The position numbers were made by a program, and so were the translations under genes. Positions 1-7,742 of a stretch of 23,459 nucleotides of DNA are shown here, one piece after another. Under the pieces are notes generated by a model, which was not told the origin of the DNA, made no database searches, and was given only the letters and a program-made list of their open reading frames with translations. The stretch comes from Clostridium sp. SCN 57-10 (GTDB taxonomy: Bacteria; Bacillota; Clostridia; Oscillospirales; Butyricicoccaceae): NCBI GenBank assembly GCA_001725215.1, contig MEFT01000013.1, positions 1-23,459 of the forward strand, written 5' to 3'. Position 1 is the first letter of the stretch. The number at the start of each line of letters is the position of its first letter.

Positions 1-644
1 CGGTCGATGCAGCTTGCGCGTTCAATGCCATACTGCGCAAGCTCTTGTGCTTCACAGCAGGCGGCAATACGCAATCCGTGCGCGTGCGCCGTACGCGCAA
101 AAAATGCGGCCAGCTCGTGCTGTTCGGCTTCGTCGGGTGCGCGCAGGGCCGACGCACGCATTTTGGCGTAGCGGTCAAGAAAGCTGATGGTTACCGTATC
201 GGTGTGCGCCGCAAGCGCGTTGCACATACGCGCAAACTGCGCTTTGTGCCACGCCACGTCGATGGAATCACACAGTAAAACGGGATCATAGCGCCACAGG
301 ACGCGGTCACGTCCGATGCGCTGTGACAACATGGCAAACGTGCGCTCGATATCCTCTTTGGGCCGCAGATTGGTCTCAATGGTGCGGTCATATGGCGTAA
401 GTGTAAATTGAAAGTAATAGTGGTATCCAAGACCGTCAAGCTCATGGAGATGCGGCATGATATTGTATGCATCTTTGGTCCAAAATACGATGCAGTCGGC
501 AACGTCGGGCGTCAGCGGAATGCGCGAAAGCTGCGCGTGATTCATCGGATTGCGTGTCAGCACATAGCCCGCGCGGATGCGCGCCATGAACCAGTCGGCA
601 TAGCAGCAGGGGATATCGGTGCGCCGAGAAACAGAGAGAATCAT
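1..644 (-). CDS. DUF1848 family protein (partial, 3' end outside window)
   Basis: An open frame runs from an ATG at 644 on the minus strand to the left edge, about 214 codons with no stop. The start is set by a strong SD (AAGGAGG) 7 nt upstream. The protein begins MILSVSRRTDIPCCYADWF and continues with RNPMN and DCIVFWTKDA, which I recognise as hallmarks of the DUF1848 family. Those proteins are usually about 300 residues, with a cysteine cluster near the C-terminus that would bind a metal or Fe-S cluster; that part lies outside the window. The biochemical function of the family is unknown to me. It has its own promoter at 679-707 and is separated from the upstream minus-strand SLH gene by a terminator, so it is probably transcribed independently. 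I am confident of the family and cannot assign a function. Confidence 0.85.
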   Translation of the reverse strand, partial: MILSVSRRTDIPCCYADWFMARIRAGYVLTRNPMNHAQLSRIPLTPDVADCIVFWTKDAYNIMPHLHELDGLGYHYYFQFTLTPYDRTIETNLRPKEDIERTFAMLSQRIGRDRVLWRYDPVLLCDSIDVAWHKAQFARMCNALAAHTDTVTISFLDRYAKMRASALRAPDEAEQHELAAFFARTAHAHGLRIAACCEAQELAQYGIERASCID

Positions 645-678
645 TGCGCCGCCTCCTTATTGCTCAACGTGTGCTAGC

Positions 679-707
679 AGTATAGCATACCCGCTGCGTC
701 CTGTCGA
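679..707 (-). promoter_or_regulatory. Sigma-A type promoter for the DUF1848 gene
   Basis: On the minus strand, TCGACA (702-707) is followed after 17 nt by TATACT (679-684). A TGC directly before the -10 makes it an extended -10. The transcript would start about 30 nt before the DUF1848 ATG. The promoter sits just past the terminator of the preceding minus-strand gene. Confidence 0.65.
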
Positions 708-711
708 GTAT

Positions 712-738
712 AAAAAAAGGGGGAGCCTAGGCTCCCCC
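712..738 (-). terminator. Intrinsic terminator of the SLH-protein gene
   Basis: A self-complementary GGGGGAGCC/GGCTCCCCC stem (719-727 with 730-738) is followed on the minus strand by a run of seven T (712-718). It lies 12 nt past the stop of the SLH gene at 750. This is a classic Rho-independent terminator, insulating the SLH gene from the DUF1848 gene. Confidence 0.85.
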
Positions 739-749
739 CTGTGATATCA

Positions 750-2039
750 TTATCGCTTTGCGAGATTCATCAGCGCGTAAAGCATACGGACTGCGTCTTC
801 ACGGGTCACAGCTTGTTCGGCGCGTGCCGTGCCGTCCGCAAAGGTGGGAAGCACGCCGGCAGAGCTTGCCGCCTCAAGCGCTTCGCTTGCCCATGCGGGC
901 ACCTCATCGGTGAAGCGCACGGTGCTCTCTGCTGCAGGCAGGTTGACTGCGCGGGTGAGAATGGTTGCCGCTTCGGCGCGGGTCAGCGTGTCGGATGCGC
1001 GGAAGATGCTGTTTCCGTCTTCATTGCGCTCGCCGCGTACCACGCCGTTATAAATCGCCGACGCGATATAGGGCTGCGCCCAGGTGGGAATCGCGTCGTT
1101 GTCGGCGAGGCCGGTCGAAACGGCCATGGTGGGAACGGGCAGATCAACGGCGGCCGTCACCAGCGCCACAAATTCGGCACGCGTTACGGGCGCCTGGGGT
1201 TTCAGGAAGCTATCAGAGCCGATGCGCTCGCCGGTCAGTACGCCTGCTTCGGCAAGCTTCACGGCTTCATAATGCGCGGGGCTTTGCAGCATGTCGGTGT
1301 AGCGAACATCGCTGCCCACCGGGCGCTTGCGCACGTTAAGGGTCACAGTTGCGGGAGATGATGCGTTGCCGAAGGCGTCGGTCGCGACATAGGTGAAGGT
1401 GTCAGATCCGCTTTTGCCTGCCGGCGTATAGCGGAAGCCGGCGGGTGTAACGGTAACCTCACCCTTCGCGGCGGGGGTTACGACCGAATAGGTGCAGCCG
1501 TCGCCGTCAAAATCAACCGAGCGAAGCGCGGCGCAAAGCGGAAGGTCTACATAGGTTTCGTAGGAGAGGTCAAGCGCGATGGGAGCCGAGTTGGGCGTGG
1601 CGCTCAGGTTGACAGCAACCTGTACGGCACGCTCACCAACGCCCGATTTCGCAAAGACGGGCAAGAAGCTGAAGGTGGTGTGCACATCGCCGCTGGCGAG
1701 CGGAACGAAGCAAAGCAGAGAAAAATCATCGCGTGCAATGCTGTCGCCCGATGAGAGCGAGCGTCCAGCAAGACGCAGTGCGCCAAGCGTGGGATCGGGT
1801 AGCTCGGAGAGCACGATGCCGTCCAGCGTATCACGACCTTCGACGCGCGAAACGAAGTCGTCTTCGCTGAAGGTGACGAGCGCGCCCGGCTCGTCAGACT
1901 TTGCAAAGGCCGCCACGGCGGCGGTTGTCTTTTTGCTGGAGAAAAACAGCGCGTTTGCCGGAGAAAATGCGGCAAGCAGGCTGCATACCGCCAAACAAGA
2001 GGCGGAAGCTATCAGCGCGGAGCGGTTAAACTTTTTCAC
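750..2039 (-). CDS. Secreted SLH-domain surface protein with Ig/cadherin-like domain
   Basis: This 429-residue protein is probably anchored to the cell wall. I chose the GTG at 2039 because GAGGAGG lies 7 nt upstream; an in-frame ATG at 2078 has no comparable site. The N-terminus (KKFNRS, then a hydrophobic stretch to about residue 25, and ANA around residue 30) is a signal peptide. Residues about 50-160 form an unassigned beta-rich region. Residues about 160-237 resemble bacterial Ig/cadherin-like repeats (YTPAGKSGSDTFTYVATD). Three SLH repeats follow at about 246-300, 308-370 and 373-429, with TRAEF, TRAEAA and TREDAV motifs. SLH triplets bind pyruvylated secondary wall polymers, so the likely location is the outer wall or S-layer. 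It forms a single-gene unit closed by a terminator. Its ligand or partner cannot be told from sequence. Confidence 0.85.
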   Translation of the reverse strand: MKKFNRSALIASASCLAVCSLLAAFSPANALFFSSKKTTAAVAAFAKSDEPGALVTFSEDDFVSRVEGRDTLDGIVLSELPDPTLGALRLAGRSLSSGDSIARDDFSLLCFVPLASGDVHTTFSFLPVFAKSGVGERAVQVAVNLSATPNSAPIALDLSYETYVDLPLCAALRSVDFDGDGCTYSVVTPAAKGEVTVTPAGFRYTPAGKSGSDTFTYVATDAFGNASSPATVTLNVRKRPVGSDVRYTDMLQSPAHYEAVKLAEAGVLTGERIGSDSFLKPQAPVTRAEFVALVTAAVDLPVPTMAVSTGLADNDAIPTWAQPYIASAIYNGVVRGERNEDGNSIFRASDTLTRAEAATILTRAVNLPAAESTVRFTDEVPAWASEALEAASSAGVLPTFADGTARAEQAVTREDAVRMLYALMNLAKR

Positions 2040-2101
2040 AATGGTTCCTCCTCGGAAAAGTCGTTTTCGTGTGTGCACCTATTGTACGGCGCAAAAACGG
2101 C

Positions 2102-2107
2102 ATTATA
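2102..2107 (-). promoter_or_regulatory. Candidate -10 element for the SLH-protein gene
   Basis: A perfect TATAAT reads on the minus strand about 63 nt before the GTG start of the SLH gene. No convincing -35 hexamer lies at 16-18 nt; the region there is a T-run. It is the best candidate in the divergent SLH/guaA spacer, but support is weak. Confidence 0.35.
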
Positions 2108-2226
2108 CACGCGCGACGTGATGCAAAAAAAGAAAAACTGTTGCTATTTCGGCGAAATTATGTAAAAATAGAAGCAGTATTTTTTGCAAAACCTTGTTAC
2201 AACAGAAAACGGAGGTTCTATTTTAT

Positions 2227-3768
2227 ATGAACAAACAGAGCCGTGTGCTCGTCATCGACTTTGGAGGACAGTATAACCTTCTCATCGCCCGCCGCGTGCG
2301 CGAGTGTGGGGTATATTGCGAGATTCTGCCCTATTCTGCGCCGCTTGAGCGCATCAAAGCTTTCGCGCCGGACGGTATTATTTTCACCGGCGGTCCCGCC
2401 ACCGTGTTTGAGGAGGGAGCCCCCGCCATCGACCCCGGCGTGTTTGAGCTGGGCGTGCCCGTGCTCGGCATCTGCTATGGCGTGCAGCTTATGGTGCAGA
2501 TGCTCGGCGGCGCATGCAAGCACCCCGATACGCGCGAGTACGGCAAGACGGCGCTGACGCACAACGGCAAAAGTGCGCTCTTTGCGGGCATCGAGGCGAC
2601 CAGTATTTGCTGGATGAGCCACGGCGTGGAGGTCGCGCAGCTCGGGGAGGGTTTTGAAGTTACCGCGACGACGGCGGACTGCAAGTTCGCCGCCGTGGAA
2701 AATGCACAAAAGCGGCTTTACGGCGTGCAGTTCCATCCTGAGGTCATGCATACGGTGCATGGGCAGGAGGTGCTGCGCAACTTCCTGTTCGGCATTTGCG
2801 GCCTTGAGGCCGACTGGCAGATGGCGTCTTACTCCGTTGAGGCGGTCAACGAGCTGCGCGAGCGCGTCGGCGGCGGCAAGGTGCTGCTTGCGCTGTCGGG
2901 CGGCGTCGACTCGTCGGTCGCGGCGGCGCTGATGCACCGCGCGGTCGGCAATCAGCTGACGTGTATTTTCGTCGACCACGGCCTGCTGCGCAAAAACGAG
3001 GGAGACGACGTCGAGCGCGTCATGCGCCAAAAGCTTGACATGCATATCATCCGCATCGACGCGCGCAAGCGCTTCCTCGACCGTCTTGCGGGCGTCAAGG
3101 ATCCCGAGCAGAAGCGCAAGATCATCGGCGAGGAGTTCATCCGCGTATTCGAGGATGAGGCGAAAAAGCTCGGCAAGGTCGACTTCCTTGTGCAGGGCAC
3201 GATTTACCCCGACGTGGTTGAGAGCGGCGTCGGCGGCAAGTCGGCCGTCATCAAGAGCCACCACAACGTGGGCGGCCTGCCCGACCACGTCGATTTCAAA
3301 GAGATCATCGAGCCGCTGCGCCAGCTCTTTAAAGATGAGGTGCGTCAGCTCGGCATCGAGTTGGGACTGCCTGAAGACCTTGTCTGGCGGCAGCCGTTCC
3401 CGGGCCCGGGTCTTGCCGTGCGCGTCATCGGCGAGATCACCGAAGAGAAGCTAAGCATTCTGCGCGAGGCCGACGCGATTTTCCGTGAGGAGATCGCAAA
3501 CGCGGGTCTTGCGCGTGACATCGGACAGTATTTCGCTGTGCTGACCGATATGCGCTCGGTCGGCGTGATGGGCGACGAGCGCACCTACGATTACACGCTT
3601 GCACTGCGCGCTGTCAAAACGATTGACTTTATGACGGCCGACTGGGCGCGTATCCCTTATGACACACTCGAGGCGGCGTCAAACCGCATCGTCAACGAGG
3701 TCAAGCACATCAACCGCATTGTGTATGACATCACAAGCAAACCCCCCGCGACGATCGAGTGGGAGTAA
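2227..3768 (+). CDS. guaA: GMP synthase (glutamine-hydrolysing)
   Basis: This enzyme converts XMP, glutamine and ATP to GMP in the cytoplasm, the last step of guanine nucleotide synthesis. The product is 513 residues, normal for GuaA. The ATG at 2227 has a GGAGG 11 nt upstream and starts just before the conserved VLVIDFGGQYN; an in-frame ATG 33 nt earlier has no such site. The class I glutamine amidotransferase domain has nucleophile Cys83 (GICYG) and His170/Glu172 (FHPE). The ATP pyrophosphatase domain has the P-loop SGGVDSS at about 224-230. The C-terminal dimerisation domain ends with the typical ITSKPPATIEWE. All catalytic residues are present. It appears monocistronic, with a stem-loop terminator after it. 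I saw no purine riboswitch in the 187 nt between the SLH start and the ATG. Confidence 0.98.
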   Translation: MNKQSRVLVIDFGGQYNLLIARRVRECGVYCEILPYSAPLERIKAFAPDGIIFTGGPATVFEEGAPAIDPGVFELGVPVLGICYGVQLMVQMLGGACKHPDTREYGKTALTHNGKSALFAGIEATSICWMSHGVEVAQLGEGFEVTATTADCKFAAVENAQKRLYGVQFHPEVMHTVHGQEVLRNFLFGICGLEADWQMASYSVEAVNELRERVGGGKVLLALSGGVDSSVAAALMHRAVGNQLTCIFVDHGLLRKNEGDDVERVMRQKLDMHIIRIDARKRFLDRLAGVKDPEQKRKIIGEEFIRVFEDEAKKLGKVDFLVQGTIYPDVVESGVGGKSAVIKSHHNVGGLPDHVDFKEIIEPLRQLFKDEVRQLGIELGLPEDLVWRQPFPGPGLAVRVIGEITEEKLSILREADAIFREEIANAGLARDIGQYFAVLTDMRSVGVMGDERTYDYTLALRAVKTIDFMTADWARIPYDTLEAASNRIVNEVKHINRIVYDITSKPPATIEWE

Positions 3769-3777
3769 CACATTTAT

Positions 3778-3812
3778 CCCCGAAAACCCTCGGAAACGTT
3801 GGGTTTTCGGGG
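3778..3812 (+). terminator. Stem-loop terminator after guaA
   Basis: A perfect 12-bp inverted repeat (CCCCGAAAACCC at 3778-3789, GGGTTTTCGGGG at 3801-3812) with an 11-nt loop begins 10 nt after the guaA stop. The following bases (GTTCGCATTTCC) are only weakly T-rich, so it may be an imperfect terminator or an mRNA 3' stabiliser. Confidence 0.6.
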
Positions 3813-4189
3813 GTTCGCATTTCCAAAAGGAACCGGAAAGAATAACGGACGCCTGATGCAAACCGTATGGGTAGTGTGTCGAGGCGGTTATTTATTTGAG
3901 CTGCGTTGGGGCTGTGCTTAGATGGCTGCGCACAACCCGTCATCATTTAACGGAAAAATGATCGTCAGAGGGACGCTTGTCTCAAAGAACAGGCACGCAG
4001 AGCGCGGCTTAAGTTATAGGCTCTGTTTGCATGAATTACGTTTCTCCAATATATCTGTTGTTTTTGTTTCAAATCATTCTTCGATGTGCTGACAGGCCCT
4101 TTTCGTACTCTAAAGGGCTATGAGGAGAAAAATACCTGCGCAGTTGACATTACCGGTGCAAAAGCCCGGCTGAAAGGTGAAGTTTTTCA
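3813..4189 (+). other. Intergenic region upstream of the diguanylate cyclase gene
   Basis: No convincing gene is present. A 57-codon frame from an ATG at 3921 has no SD and no recognisable protein character. A weak promoter-like pair, TTTGCA (4026-4031) and TATATC (4050-4055) with an 18-nt spacer, precedes a small hairpin (GCCCTTT 4096-4102 with AAAGGGC 4112-4118). An isolated TTGACA at 4144-4149 has no matching -10. A c-di-GMP riboswitch would make sense before a GGDEF gene, but the consensus cores are not there. Confidence 0.4.
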
Positions 4190-5677
4190 GTGGAGCAATT
4201 TATCGTTTTTGCAGTCATCTACGGTATCATGATGTTTATCTGGACCTTTGTCTTCTTAAACAAAAGCAACGACAAGGTAAACCAGTCGTTTTTATGTTTA
4301 ATCAGTCTTATTATCCTGTGGATGGTTTTAAGCCTGTGCAACAACTACAGCAATAGTTCCGTCTTGGTGCTGATACTTAAAACTGTTTATTGGATCAGCA
4401 TGATGAACCTGGCGCTATTTTTTTTGCTGTTTGTCTACCGGCTGGTACAGAAGAAACTGGACACGGTTTTTTATTGTTTTGCGGTCGTTAATACGCTTAC
4501 GATTTTTTCGCGGTATGTATTTCCCATCGATTATCAGGATCTTACGTTCTGGCGGCTTTCGCTTCCGGTGGTTGCGCCAATCATGGCTACAATTTTCACC
4601 ATGCCCGCCGCATATGCGCTTTTTCTGATTATCAAGGATTACTTCTTCACAAAAGACCAACGAAAAAAGCTGCAGCTTAGCTACATGTTCTGGGGTGTTG
4701 GGGTTGCGTGCCTTGTCAGCGTGATTTCCGAATATCTATTGCCTGTTAGGTTCCATAAGGATGCCGGCCTTTCGCTTATGTATGTTGCTATTCTTATCTT
4801 TGCCGCATCTATCTTTATTTCCATTATGAAGTATAAGCTGCTCAACATGCGTTCGGAATATATTTATCGAAAGGTATTGCTTAATTCGGCAGAGGGGACC
4901 ATTCTGATAAACAAGAATCGTAGAATTATCTGCATCAATGACGCCGCAAAAGGAATTCTGCAAGACAATAGGGTTGGCATTGGAGATCAAATTTCCGATT
5001 ATATTCCTGATTATGCCTACGAAGCGAACTACAAGCTGCATGAGGTAAAAATTCACACGGCGGGAGGCGAAGCATGCCTTGCGTTGACACAATACCCCAT
5101 TGAGCCGGAAGATCGCAATTCGGCAAAACTCTTAACGGTCAGTGACGTGACATTGATGAGACGGGAAAAAGACCTGCTGGTTGAAAAATCGTTTACCGAT
5201 CCACTAACAGGCTTTTATAACAAACAGCACTTCATTGAACAATATGACAACGCCCCCGTACAGACCGACACAGAGCTTTCCGTATTGTTTATCGATATTG
5301 ACGACTTTAAATCCATCAATGATCTTTATGGGCACATCGTCGGCGACAAGATACTGGAGCTGTTCGCCGAGTGTGTCAAAAAAAGCATACGCCGTGATTC
5401 CAAAGCGGTGCGGTTCGGCGGGGACGAGTTCATTATCCTGCTCGAGCATACGTCTGCGGATGACGCGTATCAGGTTGCAGAGCGGATTCGTGCCAACGTG
5501 CATACGCTTGATATCAGCCAATATGTTCCGGACATAAAGATCTCGTTGAGCATCGGTGTGGCGAATAGCCTTGCGTTAGGAACGCATTCGGTGAGCAGCC
5601 TCATTCGCAAGGCGGATGCAGCAATGTATCGCTCGAAAAGTGCCGGCAAAAACCGGGTGACCGCGCTCAAAGAATAA
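4190..5677 (+). CDS. Membrane diguanylate cyclase, 7TM-PAS-GGDEF
   Basis: This 495-residue protein probably makes the second messenger c-di-GMP from two GTP at the inner face of the membrane. The GTG start at 4190 has AAAGGTGA 8-9 nt upstream. About seven hydrophobic segments span residues 5-215, arranged like the N-terminal 7TM sensor region of some histidine kinases. A PAS-like domain follows (about 225-325), then a GGDEF domain (about 335-490) with an intact GGDEF signature at 410-414 and metal-binding FIDIDDFKSIND near 368-379. The position expected for the RxxD inhibitory site reads RRDS, so the canonical product-inhibition I-site is absent. There is no EAL or HD-GYP domain, so this looks like a cyclase only. 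It stands alone between non-coding stretches. The ligand sensed by the 7TM and PAS parts is unknown. Confidence 0.9.
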   Translation: MEQFIVFAVIYGIMMFIWTFVFLNKSNDKVNQSFLCLISLIILWMVLSLCNNYSNSSVLVLILKTVYWISMMNLALFFLLFVYRLVQKKLDTVFYCFAVVNTLTIFSRYVFPIDYQDLTFWRLSLPVVAPIMATIFTMPAAYALFLIIKDYFFTKDQRKKLQLSYMFWGVGVACLVSVISEYLLPVRFHKDAGLSLMYVAILIFAASIFISIMKYKLLNMRSEYIYRKVLLNSAEGTILINKNRRIICINDAAKGILQDNRVGIGDQISDYIPDYAYEANYKLHEVKIHTAGGEACLALTQYPIEPEDRNSAKLLTVSDVTLMRREKDLLVEKSFTDPLTGFYNKQHFIEQYDNAPVQTDTELSVLFIDIDDFKSINDLYGHIVGDKILELFAECVKKSIRRDSKAVRFGGDEFIILLEHTSADDAYQVAERIRANVHTLDISQYVPDIKISLSIGVANSLALGTHSVSSLIRKADAAMYRSKSAGKNRVTALKE

Positions 5678-5785
5678 TTGGAATTTTCCTCAGGAGAGCC
5701 GGCAAAGACAGAACGGGTGCGGCCTGCGATACAAGCAAGCACAAACCGTTGCGGTATGTGATTGCTGTGGCGGCAAAGCAAGCGG

Positions 5786-5814
5786 TTGACTTTGTCGCCA
5801 TTTTGTGGTATCTA
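5786..5814 (+). promoter_or_regulatory. Sigma-A type promoter of the small-gene unit
   Basis: TTGACT (5786-5791) and TATCTA (5809-5814) are separated by exactly 17 nt. Transcription would start near 5821, about 14 nt before a perfect SD. A second TATAAT at 5820-5825 has no matching -35. Confidence 0.6.
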
Positions 5815-5849
5815 TAAAGTATAATCAATATAAGAAGGAGGTGAGAGGT

Positions 5850-6050
5850 GTGAATCGAGTGATGCTGACAAGCGCGGGCTTGGCGGTGGTTTCGCTGGAG
5901 TGCATCAAGGGCTACGCATTCAAAATGGAGGCAGCCTGGGTGAAGTGCGCCCTTTTACCGGTCATTTGTGCCAATTTTGGCCTTTTACGTGATAGCTGCG
6001 CCCATTTATACCATTTGGACTGCCTCTCGCCTCGCTATAGTCTCGCCTGA
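5850..6050 (+). CDS. Hypothetical 66-residue protein or leader peptide
   Basis: I do not recognise this protein. The GTG at 5850 has an unusually complete SD, AAGGAGGTGA (5835-5844), 5 nt upstream. The frame starts VNRVMLTSAGLAVV, contains five cysteines (in LEC, KC, IC, SC and DC) and ends at 6050. A promoter just before and a strong terminator 25 nt after make a self-contained unit of about 290 nt. The first 35 codons have GC-rich third positions like neighbouring genes. The second half runs through three imperfect repeats (5946-6012) and looks less like a normal gene. It could be a small protein, a leader peptide controlling the ABC operon that begins at 6140, or a frame lying across a decayed mobile-element end. 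No function can be assigned. Confidence 0.4.
   Translation: MNRVMLTSAGLAVVSLECIKGYAFKMEAAWVKCALLPVICANFGLLRDSCAHLYHLDCLSPRYSLA
5946..6012 (+). repeat. Three imperfect direct repeats of type TGYGCC-N-TTT-ACC
   Basis: TGCGCCCTTTTACC (5946-5959), TGTGCCAATTTTGGCC (5967-5982) and TGCGCCCATTTATACC (5997-6012) share a core. Starts are 21 and 30 nt apart. Repeated motifs of this general kind occur at ends of some IS21-family elements, but no transposase gene is present and the link is only suggestive. Confidence 0.35.
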
Positions 6051-6075
6051 TTCACAGGCGTGCTTTTGTGCGTGC

Positions 6076-6109
6076 GCCCGGGTATCCAAAAGGATGCCCG
6101 GGCTTTTTT
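6076..6109 (+). terminator. Strong intrinsic terminator before the ABC operon
   Basis: GCCCGGGTATCC (6076-6087) pairs with GGATGCCCGGGC (6092-6103) over 12 bp, with one G-T pair, around an AAAA loop. Six T follow at once (6104-6109). It ends the small unit at 5786-6050 and lies only 30 nt before the ABC operon start, so it could also act as an attenuator for that operon. Confidence 0.9.
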
Positions 6110-6139
6110 GCACCCAAAATCATAACTGGAGTGACATCT

Positions 6140-6907
6140 ATGACTAAATATTTGAAAACCGCGCGGATGGCCGCGCTCGAAAAAACAAACGGCGGCCTTG
6201 TTTATCTGCTGCCCGATGTGGCCATCAAGCTGTTTACACTGATACCACTTATCTTCCTGTGGCGCGCCGTGCTGCTGTCGGGCGTACAGGTTGACATGAG
6301 CCTCGAGCAAATGCTGTCATACACCTTCGTCGGCGGATTGCTCGCCGACCTGCTCGTAGTCAAAACGCCTGCGTCGGGTTGGCTTTCCGAGGGGGTACTG
6401 CTCAAGCTGTACGGGAGACCAATTTCAGTACTCGGACAGCTCACGGCGCTGACGGCAGGCGGCTGGATGCCCATGCTGCTGCTTTTTTCACTGCCGACGA
6501 CGTTGCTTGCGCCGCTGCTCGGCGTGAGACTGCTGCCCGCATCGCCGTATTTCTTCATCAGCCTGCTGCTTTGCATCTCGCTCGGCTTCGCCGTCGACGT
6601 GCTGTTCGCCTGCTTGTCAATCAAGCTGCGCAACATGAGCTGGCTCGTCAGCCGCATCCGCATGGCCATCGTTTCGCTGCTGTCGGGCACGGTGATTCCC
6701 ATTCGCCTGCTGCCGTTCGGGCTGGCGGAAGCGATGCAGTATCAACCCTTTGCCTCGCTTGGCGGTGCGCCGCTTTCGGTGTTTGTCGGCATGGGCGACG
6801 CGCGCCAAATTCTATTGCTGCAATTGATGTGGAATGCGGTTTTGTGGCCTGTTGCACTGTTTGTGTTTCGAAAATCACAAGAAGGGATGGTGAGCTATGG
6901 TGGTTAA
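6140..6907 (+). CDS. ABC-2 type transporter permease (COG4587/COG3694-like), first subunit
   Basis: This 255-residue integral membrane protein is one of two permease subunits of an ABC exporter. The ATG at 6140 has GGAGTGA 5 nt upstream; an in-frame ATG at 6068 falls before the terminator and is not used. About six hydrophobic segments are visible (for example PLIFLWRAVLL, MLLLFSLPTTLLAPLL, YFFISLLLCISLGFAVDVLF and LMWNAVLWPVALFVF). The pattern, and its pairing with a second permease and a long ATPase, match the ABC2_membrane_6 (DUF990) transporters. Their substrate is generally unknown, though related systems move drugs or lipophilic compounds outward. It overlaps the next gene by 11 nt. Family assignment is fairly secure; substrate is not predictable. 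Confidence 0.8.
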   Translation: MTKYLKTARMAALEKTNGGLVYLLPDVAIKLFTLIPLIFLWRAVLLSGVQVDMSLEQMLSYTFVGGLLADLLVVKTPASGWLSEGVLLKLYGRPISVLGQLTALTAGGWMPMLLLFSLPTTLLAPLLGVRLLPASPYFFISLLLCISLGFAVDVLFACLSIKLRNMSWLVSRIRMAIVSLLSGTVIPIRLLPFGLAEAMQYQPFASLGGAPLSVFVGMGDARQILLLQLMWNAVLWPVALFVFRKSQEGMVSYGG

Positions 6908-7742
6908 ATCAATACGCCGCATTGTGCGGCTGCTCGCCATCTCGGCAAAAATGGATCTCGCATGGCTTCTGCGCGACACGAAATACGCGCTCGCCATCAT
7001 CGCCGCCGACATTATCGCGAATCTCTCCGCCGTGTCCGGTGTGTTCCTCATCGCGGTGCGCTTTGGCGGCATCGGCGGCATGAGCGCCGACGAGGTACTC
7101 TTTATGATGGCCTATTCAACGATGACGACAGGGCTTTTCATTCTGTTCGGCTCGGGAAACAACCTGCATATTTCGCGCATCATCGGGCGCGGGCAGCTGG
7201 AGCATCTGATGATTCAGCCGCTGTCTCTTAAAATGCAGCTTGCCACCTGCGGCTTTATCCCGTTCACCGGCAGCGGCAATTTCATCGTTGGCGTCATTCT
7301 TACCGCCGTCGCCTCCCATCGGCTCGGCCTGCGTGCGTCGGCCGGCTGGCTGCTGATGTTTGCAGCGTGCCTGCTGGCCACGATGGTCATCATCATCGCG
7401 CGCGCTTATTTGTTCTCAAGCGCGGCGTTTTACGCGCCCGTCGCGGCGGAGGAAATTTCAACGACCGTCATTGAGGGCACCTGGCTGCTCAGCACATTTC
7501 CGCTGTCCGGCATGCCGCCTGTGCTGCAATGGTCGCTGCTCACCGTGTTGCCTGAGGGGTTGATGGCGTGGTTTCCGTCGCTCTGCCTGCTTGGCAGACC
7601 GCCGCTCGGCCTAAGCATTTACTACCCCATGCTATTTGCGCTCGCGCTGTCTCTTGCCGCGAGCTATGTTTTCAGGAAAGGACTGAACTATTATGTTAGA
7701 AAAGGCTCAAACCGATATGTGCCCTACGGCTTCCGCCGTTAG
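6897..7742 (+). CDS. ABC-2 type transporter permease (ABC2_membrane_6/DUF990-like), second subunit
   Basis: This 281-residue membrane protein starts at an ATG embedded in the end of the previous permease, an 11-nt overlap that implies translational coupling. Hydrophobic segments include YALAIIAADIIANLSAVSG, MMAYSTMTTGLFILF, WLLMFAACLLATMVIIIA and YYPMLFALALSLAASYVF. The motif SRIIGRGQLEHLMIQPLS is typical of DUF990-type permeases, in which a conserved GxLD/E stretch lies in a cytoplasmic loop. It would form a heterodimer with the preceding permease, energised by the ATPase that follows. Its last 50 nt are shared with the ATPase gene in another frame, an unusually long overlap, so its exact C-terminus may be worth checking. 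Confidence 0.82.
   Translation: MVVKSIRRIVRLLAISAKMDLAWLLRDTKYALAIIAADIIANLSAVSGVFLIAVRFGGIGGMSADEVLFMMAYSTMTTGLFILFGSGNNLHISRIIGRGQLEHLMIQPLSLKMQLATCGFIPFTGSGNFIVGVILTAVASHRLGLRASAGWLLMFAACLLATMVIIIARAYLFSSAAFYAPVAAEEISTTVIEGTWLLSTFPLSGMPPVLQWSLLTVLPEGLMAWFPSLCLLGRPPLGLSIYYPMLFALALSLAASYVFRKGLNYYVRKGSNRYVPYGFRR

Noticed and set aside
2218..3288. Long open frame on the minus strand opposite guaA (356 codons).
   Set aside because: It is a shadow of GC-biased codons of guaA, which has all family motifs; the minus frame has no domain, SD or promoter.
3921..4094. A 57-codon frame in the guaA-cyclase spacer.
   Set aside because: No SD, no recognisable domain or promoter, and composition unlike neighbouring genes.
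3813..4189. Possible c-di-GMP riboswitch before the diguanylate cyclase gene (GTGCAAAAGCCCGGCTGAAAGG looked suggestive in part).
   Set aside because: The conserved class I cores and the flanking paired stems are absent; only a short resemblance remains.
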